From contig PLXO01000116.1 in NCBI GenBank assembly GCA_003151425.1, positions 271 to 64,270 of the forward strand: a stretch of 64,000 bases of DNA. Reading direction: 5' to 3'. The notes beneath the pieces are model-generated. The model was not told the DNA's origin, did no database searches, and was given only the letters and a program-made list of their open reading frames with translations. A program made the translations under genes and the position numbers. Origin of the DNA: Acetobacteraceae bacterium (lineage in GTDB: Bacteria > Pseudomonadota > Alphaproteobacteria > Acetobacterales > Acetobacteraceae). Below, one piece after another: positions 34,805 through 42,876 of this stretch. Each line of letters starts with the position of its first letter. The stretch's first letter is position 1.

Positions 34805-35028
34805 CGGTTTAGCTCCCTCCAAGTGTGCGTGAGCAGCGTCCGGTTCTCGCCGGCCCGGACGCGCGCCGCGCGTAGCACCGGCCGCGGCACGCTGCCGACG
34901 ATAGGTTAAAGGCTGGCGATGCCCACCGGGCAGCGGTATCCCGGTCCCTCGATATGGAAATCTGGCAGGCCCTACTCCCCGCCATAAACGGCGATTTTCC
35001 AGCCAGCATCGCGATGCATCGCGACCAT
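34801..35028 (-). pseudogene. DUF4160 family relic
   Basis: One frame reads MVAMHRDAGWKIAVYGGE, then TAG, GLPDFHIEGPGYRCPVGIASL, then TAA, PIVGSVPRPVLRAAR. A second frame supplies ENRTLLTHTWRELNR and a TGA that overlaps the DUF2442 ATG. The pattern (basic start, GWKIAVY strand, HI-x-G strand, final helix ending TW-x-x-L) matches DUF4160 proteins of the DUF4160-DUF2442 pair. Two stops and a frameshift make it non-functional as read. Confidence 0.5.
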
Positions 35029-35240
35029 GTGTCATGGCTAGTGCAACAAGTGCAATAGATCAAGGCAGCGTGCCGTCAGCCGGCCGCCCGACCCCCGCCG
35101 CATAGGCTGGTTTGCGTCATCGGTCCCCGTCACGCACCGCGCCGCCTCGCCGATTGACCTAGCGCAATGCGCCCGGCAAGGACCCAGGCAACAACCCCCC
35201 AAGACCGGTCATCTTCAAACCGCGCTCGGGGTGGGATAGA

Positions 35241-36038
35241 GTGGAACTCGTGGACGCATCTTCCGCCGTCGCGCCGCCGCGCAGCGCGCCGAAACCCGGC
35301 CGCTCGCTGCACCGTTTCGCCAACCCGGGGCGTTTCCTGCGCCTGTCCGGGGCCGTGCTGCCGTACCTGGCGCTCCCCGGCCTGCTGCTGACCGTCATCG
35401 GCCTCACCTGGGGCCTGTGCTTCGCCCCAGCCGACTGGCAGCAGGGCGACGCCGTCCGCATCATGTATGTCCATGTGCCGGCCGCCTGGCTGGCCTCGGC
35501 CGGCTACGTCGGCCTGGCAATCTGCTCCGTGCTGTCGCTGGTCTGGCGCCATCCGCTGGCCGACCTTGCGGCCGTCGAGATCGGCCCCGTCGGCGCCGGT
35601 TTTACGGCCCTGTGCCTGGCCACCGGCAGCCTGTGGGGCAAGCCGATGTGGGGCGCCTGGTGGGTCTGGGACGCGCGGCTGACCTCGGTGCTGGTGCTGT
35701 TCTTCCTGTATCTCGGTCACATCGCGCTGGTCCGCGCGTTCGACGAGCCGGAGCGAGGCTACCGCGCCGGCGCGATCCTGGCGCTGGTCGGCGCGGTCGA
35801 CCTGCCGATCATCAAGTTCAGCGTCGAGTGGTGGAACACGCTGCACCAGCCCGACAGCATCACGCTGACCGGCGCGCCGACGATGGCCCTGACCATGCTG
35901 TGGCCGCTGTTCGTCGCCGCGCTGGGCTATACGCTGGTGTTCGCCGCGATCGTGCTGGCCCGCACCCGCGCCGCGGTGATGGAGCGGCGCATCCGCGGTC
36001 TGCTGATGGCCAAGGCCAACCGGGAGGCCGCGCCATGA
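35241..36038 (+). CDS. ccmC: Haem exporter / cytochrome c maturation protein CcmC
   Basis: A 265-residue inner-membrane protein with six helices that presents haem to CcmE in system I cytochrome c biogenesis. The Trp-rich haem-handling motif WGAWWVWDARLTSVLVLFFLYLG is at residues 135-157; YVHVPAAWLA and VDLPIIKFSVEWWNTLHQ supply the conserved His residues. Start GTG at 35241 (a second GTG lies at 35250). No ccmA or ccmB is upstream, so the ccm set is split in this genome. It is linked to ccmD by a micro-ORF relay. Confidence 0.95.
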   Translation: MELVDASSAVAPPRSAPKPGRSLHRFANPGRFLRLSGAVLPYLALPGLLLTVIGLTWGLCFAPADWQQGDAVRIMYVHVPAAWLASAGYVGLAICSVLSLVWRHPLADLAAVEIGPVGAGFTALCLATGSLWGKPMWGAWWVWDARLTSVLVLFFLYLGHIALVRAFDEPERGYRAGAILALVGAVDLPIIKFSVEWWNTLHQPDSITLTGAPTMALTMLWPLFVAALGYTLVFAAIVLARTRAAVMERRIRGLLMAKANREAAP

Positions 36039-36069
36039 CGCAAGCGCCATGACCAGCCAGGCAATATGA
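36035..36069 (+). other. Micro-ORF relay between ccmC and ccmD
   Basis: The ccmC stop overlaps ATG 36035 (ATGA), opening MTQAP-stop. That stop overlaps ATG 36049, opening MTSQAI-stop, whose stop overlaps the ccmD ATG at 36066. Two five- and six-codon frames thus bridge the 27-bp gap through three consecutive ATGA overlaps. The structure is directly read; re-initiation coupling is inference. Confidence 0.6.
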
Positions 36070-36251
36070 CCCATCTCCCCTTTATCGCCGCGTCCTACGC
36101 GTTGGGCGTGCTGATCCCGCTGGTGTTCGGTATCGCCGCCTTCACCCGCATGGGGAGCGCGCGCCGGCGGCTGGCGGCGATCGATCCCCGGGCCAATCGG
36201 GCAGCTCCGCCCGCGCATCGCGGCCACGGCACCGCCGGAGGCGGCGCATGA
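36066..36251 (+). CDS. ccmD: Haem exporter protein CcmD
   Basis: A 61-residue single-helix protein ([25 protein letters not shown] then a basic, Pro-rich tail) assigned by position between ccmC and ccmE and by the HxPFIxxSY-like opening common to CcmD. It helps release holo-CcmE from CcmC. It overlaps ccmE by 4 bp. Confidence 0.85.
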   Translation: MTHLPFIAASYALGVLIPLVFGIAAFTRMGSARRRLAAIDPRANRAAPPAHRGHGTAGGGA

Positions 36252-36769
36252 CCCGCAAGCATCGCCGGCTGGTCCTGCTGCTGGTGTGCGGCGTCTGCCT
36301 CGGCACCGCCACGGCGCTGGTGCTGGCCGCGTTCCGCGACAACCTGGTGTTCTTCCTCTCGCCGGCGCAGGTCGCGCAGGCCGCGCCGCCGCCCGGTCGC
36401 GACTTCCGCCTGGGCGGGCTTGTCGAGCAGGGCAGCGTGCACCGGGCGACGGTGGACGGCCACCCGGCCGCCGCCTTCACCGTGACCGACGGCGCCGCGA
36501 CGGTGAAGGTGACCTATGTCGGCATCCTGCCGGACCTGTTCCGCGAGGGCCAAGGCGTCGTCACATTTGGCGCGCTGCTGCCGGACGGCACGTTCCGCGC
36601 CTCCGAGGTGCTGGCCAAGCACGACGAGACCTACATGCCCAAGGAGGTCGAGGAGGCGCTGAAGAAGTCCGGCCATTGGAACCCGAATGCCGGTCCCCCG
36701 CCGCCTGCCGCCACCTGGAACACACTGACGCCGAAACAATCCGGCGCGCCGAAACAATCCGGCGGGTGA
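36248..36769 (+). CDS. ccmE: Cytochrome c maturation protein CcmE (haem chaperone)
   Basis: A 173-residue periplasmic OB-fold protein anchored by one N-terminal helix ([23 protein letters not shown]). [12 protein letters not shown] and [18 protein letters not shown] are conserved, and the covalent haem ligand lies in [13 protein letters not shown] (His of HDETY). The C terminus ends in an 18-bp DNA duplication giving [12 protein letters not shown] (36731-36766). The ccm series stops here; ccmF, G, H and I are not in the window. Confidence 0.95.
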   Translation: MTRKHRRLVLLLVCGVCLGTATALVLAAFRDNLVFFLSPAQVAQAAPPPGRDFRLGGLVEQGSVHRATVDGHPAAAFTVTDGAATVKVTYVGILPDLFREGQGVVTFGALLPDGTFRASEVLAKHDETYMPKEVEEALKKSGHWNPNAGPPPPAATWNTLTPKQSGAPKQSGG

Positions 36770-36839
36770 ACCCGTGGCCCATGGGTGACCGCACCGCCCC
36801 CCTGCGATAGGCTGGCGCCCAACAGGGAGAATCACCGAC

Positions 36840-37886
36840 ATGTCCAGGATCACAAGGCGGCATTTCATCGTCGTCTCCGGTGCCGTGCTCGGTGCCGCCC
36901 GCGCCACGGCGGCCGACCTCCCGCCCAACGAACGCGAGCTGTACGAAGCCGCCAAGCGCGAGGGCGAGGTCACCTGGTACTCCGCGCAGATCCAGTCCGA
37001 ACCCGCGGAAGCCGCCGGTCGGGCCTTCACCGAGCGCTATCCGGGGGTCAAGGTGAACGTCGTGCGCTCCACCTCGCAGGTGGCGTTCGAGCGGCTGTCG
37101 GAGGACCTCCGCGCCAGAGCCGCGCAGTGCGACATCTTCAGCTCGACCGATTACGGCCACTTCCTATTCCTCAAGCGCGAGGGCAATCTGCAGTCGTTCC
37201 GGCCGAAGAACGCCGACGGCCTGCTGCCGGCGTTGCGCGATCAGGACCCGGACAATATGTGGCAGATCTGTTCCCTCGGGATCTATCTGATCATCTACAA
37301 CACGAAGAAGGTGGCGGCGGTGGACGCGCCGAAGAGCTGGAAGGATGTGCTCGACCCGAAATGGAAGGGCCAGCTCGCCGTCGGCCATCCCGGCTACAGC
37401 GGCTCCATCGGCATCATGTGCGTGCTGCTGAAGCGGATGTACGGCTGGAACTATTTCGCCGCGCTGGAGAAGAACAAGCCGCAGATCGGTCGTTCCTCCG
37501 ACGATCCGGTGACGCTGCTGAACGCCGGCGAGCGCAACGTCGGCATCGGCGTGTCGCTCGCCACGCCGCTGCTGTCGATCGCGCGCGGCAATCCGCTGGC
37601 CTTCGTCTATCCGACCGAGGGCAGCGAGGTGGTGTATGGCCCGAGCGCGATCCCGAAGAACGCGCCGCACCCCAACGCGGCGAAGCTGTTCATGGAGTTC
37701 GCCACCGGCCCGACGTTCTCCGAGGTGCTGCGCAAATTCTACATTATGCCAGTGCGTCCCGACGTGGCGCCGCCCGAGGGCGCGCTGCCGGTCGACAAGG
37801 TCAAGCTACTCTCCGCCACACCGCAGGAAATCGAGGCGGGTGTGCCCGAGGTGAAGGAACAGTGGCGCGACACGTTTGGGGTTTGA
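36840..37886 (+). CDS. Iron-type ABC transporter substrate-binding protein
   Basis: A 348-residue periplasmic binding protein of family 1 (FbpA/AfuA-like). It has a Tat-like signal, SRITRRHFIVVSGAVLGAA, then EGEVTWYSAQIQSEPAEAAGRAFTERYPGVKVNVVRST. AQCDIFSSTDYGHFLFLKREG, SWKDVLDPKWKGQLAVGHPGYSGS and YGPSAIPKNAPHPNAAKLFMEF are typical of the family. The Tyr-Tyr iron ligands of FbpA are not obvious, so the ligand may be another metal, a thiamine-like compound or a phosphonate. The permease follows after a repeat; no ATPase is adjacent. Start ATG at 36840. Confidence 0.85.
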   Translation: MSRITRRHFIVVSGAVLGAARATAADLPPNERELYEAAKREGEVTWYSAQIQSEPAEAAGRAFTERYPGVKVNVVRSTSQVAFERLSEDLRARAAQCDIFSSTDYGHFLFLKREGNLQSFRPKNADGLLPALRDQDPDNMWQICSLGIYLIIYNTKKVAAVDAPKSWKDVLDPKWKGQLAVGHPGYSGSIGIMCVLLKRMYGWNYFAALEKNKPQIGRSSDDPVTLLNAGERNVGIGVSLATPLLSIARGNPLAFVYPTEGSEVVYGPSAIPKNAPHPNAAKLFMEFATGPTFSEVLRKFYIMPVRPDVAPPEGALPVDKVKLLSATPQEIEAGVPEVKEQWRDTFGV

Positions 37887-37894
37887 CGCGGAGG

Positions 37895-38049
37895 ATTCTC
37901 CCCCTCCCCTTGAGGGCTTGGGCCGCAGCGCGGACAAAGGATGGGCGGAGGGGTTGGTGCCCGCGTCGCACCGAAGCTTCTCGCGCGCGGACCCCTCCCT
38001 CTACCTTGGTCCGCGCTGCGGCCCAAGCCGTCAAGGGGAGGGGGAGAAT
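37895..38049. repeat. Palindromic operon-end repeat, long form
   Basis: An inverted repeat with arms of about 45 bp (attctccccctccccttga at the left, its complement at the right), enclosing a core with gaggggttggtgcc and tcgcaccgaag. Arms and core are shared with 53746-53866. It separates the binding-protein gene from its permease and can fold into a long hairpin, so it may attenuate permease expression. Confidence 0.75.
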
Positions 38050-38066
38050 GGTACGTCCTTCGTCGC

Positions 38067-39821
38067 ATGAGTGAACCAGCCATCGCCCTGCCGCGCGGCC
38101 CCATCGCCGTGCATCCGTACCGCGCTCGGCGCCGCCGCGCCTGGCGCGAGTGGTTCGCGCCAATCAACCTAATCTGGCTGCTCGTCGTGCTCGCGCTACT
38201 CGTGCTGGTCGCCGCCCCAATGATGAAGCTACTGGTGGTCAGCTTCCAAACCCGAGCCGGCGCCTTCACATTCAACAACTACCTGACCGCCTACGGCCGC
38301 GCCCGCTACGTCGAAGCCCTGGTCAACTCCCTGGAACTCGCCGCCGCCGTCGCAGCCTACTGCCTGCTGTTCGCCCTGCCGATGGCCTGGGCGGTATCGC
38401 GTACCGACATGCCCGGCAAGGCGCTGATCTGGCTGGTCGTCCTCGGTGCCTTCATCCTGCCACCCTATCTCGGCGCGATCGGCTGGATCCTGCTCGCCGG
38501 ACCCAACGCCGGCTTCGTCAACGTGGCATGGCGCTGGCTCACCGGCGCGCACGACCCGCTGGTCAACGTCTACACCTTCAACGGCCTGGCGCTGGTAATC
38601 GCCCTTCAATCCTTCCCGCTGATCTTCATCTTCGTCAAATCCGCGCTCGACCAGATCTCCTCCGAAATGGAGGACGCCGCGAACATCCTCGGCGCCGGCA
38701 CCTGGACAACGATGCGCAAGGTGACCCTGCCGCTGGTCTGGCCGGCAATCCTCGGCGGCGCCATCATCGTGTTCCTGGAGGCAGTCGCGCTGTTCGGTCC
38801 GCCGGCCATCATCGGCATCCCCGCCCGCATCAACGTCGCGGCCACCCAGCTCTGGCAATTCTTCGAATTCCCGGTCCGCGTCGAGGTCGCCGCCGCCTAC
38901 TCGATCCCCCTGCTGCTGATCACCCTCGGCCTGATGGGCCTGCAGCGCCGCGCCCTCGGCCGCAAAGGCTACGTCGCGCAAACCGGCAAAGGCGGCGCGC
39001 GCCGACTGATCCGGCTCGGCCCCTGGCGCTACCCACTGCTGGCCTGGTGCGGCTTCGTCGGCCTGATCGCGGTGGCGATGCCAATGCTGGTGCTGCTGGA
39101 AGCCTCCTTCGCCAAAGCCTGGGGCAACGGCCTCAGCCTGAGCAACCTCACCCTCGCCAACTACCGCCTGCTGTTGTTCGAGCAGGACACCGCGCTCACC
39201 AGCATCTGGCACACAATTTGGTACTCCGCCGCCGCCGCCAGCGCCGCCGTCGTGCTGGCGCTGCTGATAGCCTACGGCGCACACCGCCGCCTGATGCCCT
39301 TCATCGGCATCCTCGGCTTTCTGGCCATGGCGCCCTTCGTCATCCCCGGCATCGTCATGGCGATCGGCTTCTACGCCGTGTTCGCCGCCCCGCCGCTGTC
39401 GCTTTATGGCACCCCGTGGATCCTGATCTTCGCCTTCATCGCCCGCTTCCTGCCCATCGCCTACACCAACGCCAATTCCGCCATGGGATCGCTGCACCCA
39501 GAAATGGAGGAAGCCGCACGCATCCTCGGCTGCGGTCGCCTGGCCACCATCCGCCGCATCACCGTCCCGCTGCTTGGCCGCACCCTGCTCGGCGGCTGGC
39601 TGATCGTGTTCATCGTTGCCACCCGCGAGCTATCCGCGGCAATCTTCCTGGTCGGCCCCAACACCCGCACCATGGCAGTGCTGCTCTACGACCTTAGCGA
39701 AGCCGGCAACTTCGAGGTGCTCGCCGCCCTCGGTGGAATCCTGCTCGCCATCACCTTCGCCCTGGTCGCCATCGGCATGCGCCTCGCCGGCCGCGACTTC
39801 ATGCTCCGCAGCGGCGGGTGA
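38067..39821 (+). CDS. Iron-type ABC transporter permease (two fused FbpB halves)
   Basis: A 584-residue inner-membrane protein with about twelve helices: two concatenated permease domains as in FbpB/AfuB/SfuB. The coupling loops are MEDAANILGAGTWTTMRKVTLPLVWPA in the first half and MEEAARILGCGRLATIRRITVPLLGRT in the second. ATG at 38067 is chosen because upstream frame is repeat DNA. With no ATPase gene nearby, the nucleotide-binding subunit must come from another locus. Its last 192 bp overlap, antisense, the 3' end of the amidohydrolase gene. Confidence 0.9.
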   Translation: MSEPAIALPRGPIAVHPYRARRRRAWREWFAPINLIWLLVVLALLVLVAAPMMKLLVVSFQTRAGAFTFNNYLTAYGRARYVEALVNSLELAAAVAAYCLLFALPMAWAVSRTDMPGKALIWLVVLGAFILPPYLGAIGWILLAGPNAGFVNVAWRWLTGAHDPLVNVYTFNGLALVIALQSFPLIFIFVKSALDQISSEMEDAANILGAGTWTTMRKVTLPLVWPAILGGAIIVFLEAVALFGPPAIIGIPARINVAATQLWQFFEFPVRVEVAAAYSIPLLLITLGLMGLQRRALGRKGYVAQTGKGGARRLIRLGPWRYPLLAWCGFVGLIAVAMPMLVLLEASFAKAWGNGLSLSNLTLANYRLLLFEQDTALTSIWHTIWYSAAAASAAVVLALLIAYGAHRRLMPFIGILGFLAMAPFVIPGIVMAIGFYAVFAAPPLSLYGTPWILIFAFIARFLPIAYTNANSAMGSLHPEMEEAARILGCGRLATIRRITVPLLGRTLLGGWLIVFIVATRELSAAIFLVGPNTRTMAVLLYDLSEAGNFEVLAALGGILLAITFALVAIGMRLAGRDFMLRSGG

Positions 39822-40835
39822 GCGAAGCAGGCGGAGGTCGGTGCGGATCACGAGGTCCGCCAGGTTGCGGCCCATGAAGTCGTGCACTGCCGCGTTGTCG
39901 AACAGGCCGGGGTTGGCGCGCAGGCGAGGATCGCCGTGCGCCGCGCCGTCCCGCAGTGTGGCGAACATCGCGCGGAAGCCGCCGAAGTTCCAACTGATCC
40001 GGCCATACGGCGCGTCGCTCGCCACCGCGATGTTGTGCGCGAAGGGCGGGCCGGCGAGGCGGTAGGTGATAAGGTCGCTTTCCATGTGCGTGTCGCGTTT
40101 GGCGCTGAGCACGAAGAAAATGTTCGGACACGAAAGTCCCAGCGCCCGCGCCGCCTGGTAGAGTGGTTCGCCCTCGACATAGGCGGGACCGCCGCCGCCC
40201 ATATGCACGCCGATCACCGGCCACTCCGGATGCCGCAGCGCGACTGTGCGCAGGCCTTCGGCCGGGGTGAACGCGGTGTCGGCACCGAAATGGAATGCCG
40301 GCACCGCGCCGAGCGCGACGATCCGGTCGACCATGCGCAACACCACCGGGCTGTCGATCGGAAAGCGGTTCTGCGCCGGATTCATCTTGACGATCGGGAA
40401 TCCCCATTCCTCGACGCAGAGCTGCACCAGTTGCGCAGCTTCGTCCTCGCCCAGGGCCTTGGGGTCGGTCCACCCCGCCGGGATCACCCTTGTGGGATTG
40501 CGTTGCGCCAGTTCGGCGATCGCCACATTGGCCGCGCGCAGCGCAGCGAAATTCTCGCGCGGGTCGTCGGTGTAGGTGATCGCGGCCGGGTTCTGCCAGC
40601 ACAGCGCCATGTCCACGCCCGCATGGTCCATGTCGCGCAGCAGTTCCTCGCCGCTGATCGGCCGGCCATGGAAATAGTTCGGATCAGCGGCCAGCCGGCG
40701 ACGCAGCGCATCCGAATACAAGGCGGGCGACGAGGGATGCGTGTCCGCATCGATCACCACCCGATCACGCACCGATTGCAGGTGCTGCAGCCGCCGCGCG
40801 ATCGTATCGCGTGCCAGTCCAGTCAGAGCCATCAT
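39630..40835 (-). CDS. Amidohydrolase-2 family protein
   Basis: A 401-residue TIM-barrel metal-dependent hydrolase/decarboxylase of the ACMSD-like amidohydrolase-2 family. VVIDADTHPSS supplies a DxH start, followed by DMDHAGVDMALCWQNPA, PAFHFGADTAFTPAEGLRT, VIGVHMGGGGPAY and VASDAPYGRISWNFGG with the late Asp. The domain should end near residue 335 (NLADLVIRTDL). The remaining 65 residues are low-complexity and antisense to the permease, suggesting that the native stop was lost. GGAGG precedes the ATG pair at 40835/40832. Confidence 0.82.
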   Translation of the reverse strand: MMALTGLARDTIARRLQHLQSVRDRVVIDADTHPSSPALYSDALRRRLAADPNYFHGRPISGEELLRDMDHAGVDMALCWQNPAAITYTDDPRENFAALRAANVAIAELAQRNPTRVIPAGWTDPKALGEDEAAQLVQLCVEEWGFPIVKMNPAQNRFPIDSPVVLRMVDRIVALGAVPAFHFGADTAFTPAEGLRTVALRHPEWPVIGVHMGGGGPAYVEGEPLYQAARALGLSCPNIFFVLSAKRDTHMESDLITYRLAGPPFAHNIAVASDAPYGRISWNFGGFRAMFATLRDGAAHGDPRLRANPGLFDNAAVHDFMGRNLADLVIRTDLRLLRSPAAAEHEVAAGEAHADGDQGEGDGEQDSTEGGEHLEVAGFAKVVEQHCHGAGVGADQEDCRG

Positions 40836-40861
40836 CGCCTCCGTTCACAGGTCCCGCCTGG

Positions 40862-42151
40862 CTATTCCGCCGCTGCCGTGCGCGTGGTCGCCTCGATCGT
40901 CACAAGTGGCGCCGGTCGGTTGCGCAATTGCAGCGCTACCAGTCCGGAGATGACCAGGCAGACGATGAGGAACACCTCACCCACATACATCGTTCCGGTC
41001 TGGTCGATCAGATAGCCGACGATGAAGGGTCCGAAGAAGCCGCCCAGATTGCCGAGCGCGTTGATCGTTCCCATCGCCACCGCCAGCACTTCGTCAGCGA
41101 CAAAGGCGGTCAGCGCCGTCCAGTAGACCGCGTAGCAGTACATGAACCCCAGGCAGATACTTAGCATGGCGATCGCCAGCACCGGCCGCGTGGGCCCGGC
41201 CAGCACCGACATCGTCAGGAACACCGCGGCCAGCAGGATCGGGCCGGCGATGTAGGTCCGGTAGTCGCGCGTCTTGTCGGCGCGCATCGACAGCAACAGC
41301 GAGCCGATCATCGCACAGATCCACGGGATCGTGGTGATCCAGCCGACCTGTATCATGCTGCCCTGCGACAGCGACTTCACCAGTGTCGGCAGCCATAGAC
41401 CGTAACCATAGAAGCCGACCTGGAGGAAGCAGAACAGGACCAGCAGCAGCACCACGTTGCGGTTGCGCAGCACTTGGCGGATGCTTGGCGTCTCCGCCTT
41501 GATCGCCTTCTTCTCGGCGGCGATCGTGGTTTCCAGATAGTCGCGTTCGGCCGGGCTGATCCACTTCGCGTCGCTCGGCTTGTCGTCCACCAGGAACCAC
41601 CACACGATCGCCCAGACCACCGCCGGCGCGCCTTCCAGAATGAACAGCATGCGCCAGTCGTAATGCGTCAGGATCCAGCCCGAGACCGGGCCGGTGATGA
41701 TCGACGCGACGGGGATGCACAAATACCACAGCGCATTGGCGCGTGAGCGCTCGCTGAGCGGGAACCATTTTGTCAGCAGGATCATGGTGGCCGGCGACAC
41801 CCCGCCTTCCACCACGCCGAGCACGAAGCGGACGATCAGCAGTTGCGTCAGGTTCTGCACCAGCGCGGTCGCCATCGAGGTGCAGCCCCAGATCAGCAGC
41901 GCGATCGTGATGAAGCGCTTGGCGCTCCATTTCTCCGCCAGCAACCCGCCGGGGATCTGCATGAACACGTAGCCGAAGAAGAAAATGCCAGCGGCCAGCC
42001 CGGCCGCGGTGGCCTGGATTGCCAGCTCCTTCTGGATCCCGAACATACCGAACGCAATATTGTTGCGGTCTATGAAGGCGAAGGTGTACATCAGGAACGC
42101 AACCGGGATGATACGCACCCAGCGCTGCGCGGGAATGGCGTGGCCGGACAT
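40862..42151 (-). CDS. MFS transporter, anion:cation symporter (ACS) type
   Basis: A 429-residue twelve-helix carrier for organic anions (tartrate, phthalate, galactarate-like). The first helices read FLMYTFAFIDRNNIAFGMFGIQKEL (the DR-x-N-I signature), GYVFMQIPGGLLAEKWSAKRFI and GVVEGGVSPATMILLTKWFPLSERSRANALWY. Start ATG at 42151. It follows rpiB by 11 bp and precedes the amidohydrolase in the same direction by 26 bp, suggesting a rpiB-carrier-hydrolase catabolic operon. Confidence 0.9.
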   Translation of the reverse strand: MSGHAIPAQRWVRIIPVAFLMYTFAFIDRNNIAFGMFGIQKELAIQATAAGLAAGIFFFGYVFMQIPGGLLAEKWSAKRFITIALLIWGCTSMATALVQNLTQLLIVRFVLGVVEGGVSPATMILLTKWFPLSERSRANALWYLCIPVASIITGPVSGWILTHYDWRMLFILEGAPAVVWAIVWWFLVDDKPSDAKWISPAERDYLETTIAAEKKAIKAETPSIRQVLRNRNVVLLLVLFCFLQVGFYGYGLWLPTLVKSLSQGSMIQVGWITTIPWICAMIGSLLLSMRADKTRDYRTYIAGPILLAAVFLTMSVLAGPTRPVLAIAMLSICLGFMYCYAVYWTALTAFVADEVLAVAMGTINALGNLGGFFGPFIVGYLIDQTGTMYVGEVFLIVCLVISGLVALQLRNRPAPLVTIEATTRTAAAE

Positions 42152-42162
42152 GGCGGCAGCTC

Positions 42163-42624
42163 CTACTCGGCGGCGCGGCTGAATGCGCGCTCCATCTCCA
42201 TCAGTTTGCGCACGCGCCGGCGGCAGTCTTCGTCGGTGCTGAACTCGGCGGCCAGGAAGGCGCGCACCAGATCCACCGCGAGCCAGGCACCGACGATCTT
42301 GGCGCCGATGCACATGACGTTGACGTCGTCATGCTCCACGCATTGGTGCGCGGTGTGCCCGTCGTGGCAGATCGAGGCGCGGATGCCGGGCATTTTGTTC
42401 GCCGCGATCGACGCGCCGACGCCGGTGCCGCAGACCAGGATCGCGCGGTCCGCCTTGCCGCTGGTCACCGCCGTGCACACCTCGCGCGAGATGTCCGGGA
42501 AGTCGACCGGGGTTTCGTCGTGGCAGCCGTGGTCAGTGACCTCGTGGCCGAGCGCCCGCACCGCCTCGATGATCGTGGACTTGAGCGGGAACCCGGCGTG
42601 GTCGCCGCCGATTGCTATCTTCAT
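42163..42624 (-). CDS. rpiB: Ribose-5-phosphate isomerase B (RpiB/LacAB family)
   Basis: A 153-residue enzyme interconverting ribose 5-phosphate and ribulose 5-phosphate or related sugar phosphates. MKIAIGGDHAGFPLK, ILVCGTGVGASIAANK (the catalytic CGTG) and CHDGHTAHQCVEHDDVNVMCIG (active-site His) are diagnostic. The ATG at 42624 after GGGAGGTAGCA is preferred over the upstream ATG at 42648. It starts a leftward operon with the MFS carrier, divergent from xylB, so both sides handle sugar derivatives. Confidence 0.93.
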   Translation of the reverse strand: MKIAIGGDHAGFPLKSTIIEAVRALGHEVTDHGCHDETPVDFPDISREVCTAVTSGKADRAILVCGTGVGASIAANKMPGIRASICHDGHTAHQCVEHDDVNVMCIGAKIVGAWLAVDLVRAFLAAEFSTDEDCRRRVRKLMEMERAFSRAAE

Positions 42625-42876
42625 TGCTACCTCCCTGGTTATTCGCACGTCCTGGTATCCGAGACCTCCGGCGTTTCGGCGATTCGGAGGTCGCCGCTCG
42701 CCGCCTTGATCATCGATGCAGGGGTCACGATCCGTCGAAACCAGCAGGCGAGGCTATGACTGCCGTCGCAACGATGGCATTGATCTGGGTCAACGAAGGG
42801 GCGGGGCTGCGATTGACCCGGCGCCAGCAGCGTGCGTGGAGTCGGACACCGCAACTCGGTCTCCGTGCCACCCGCG

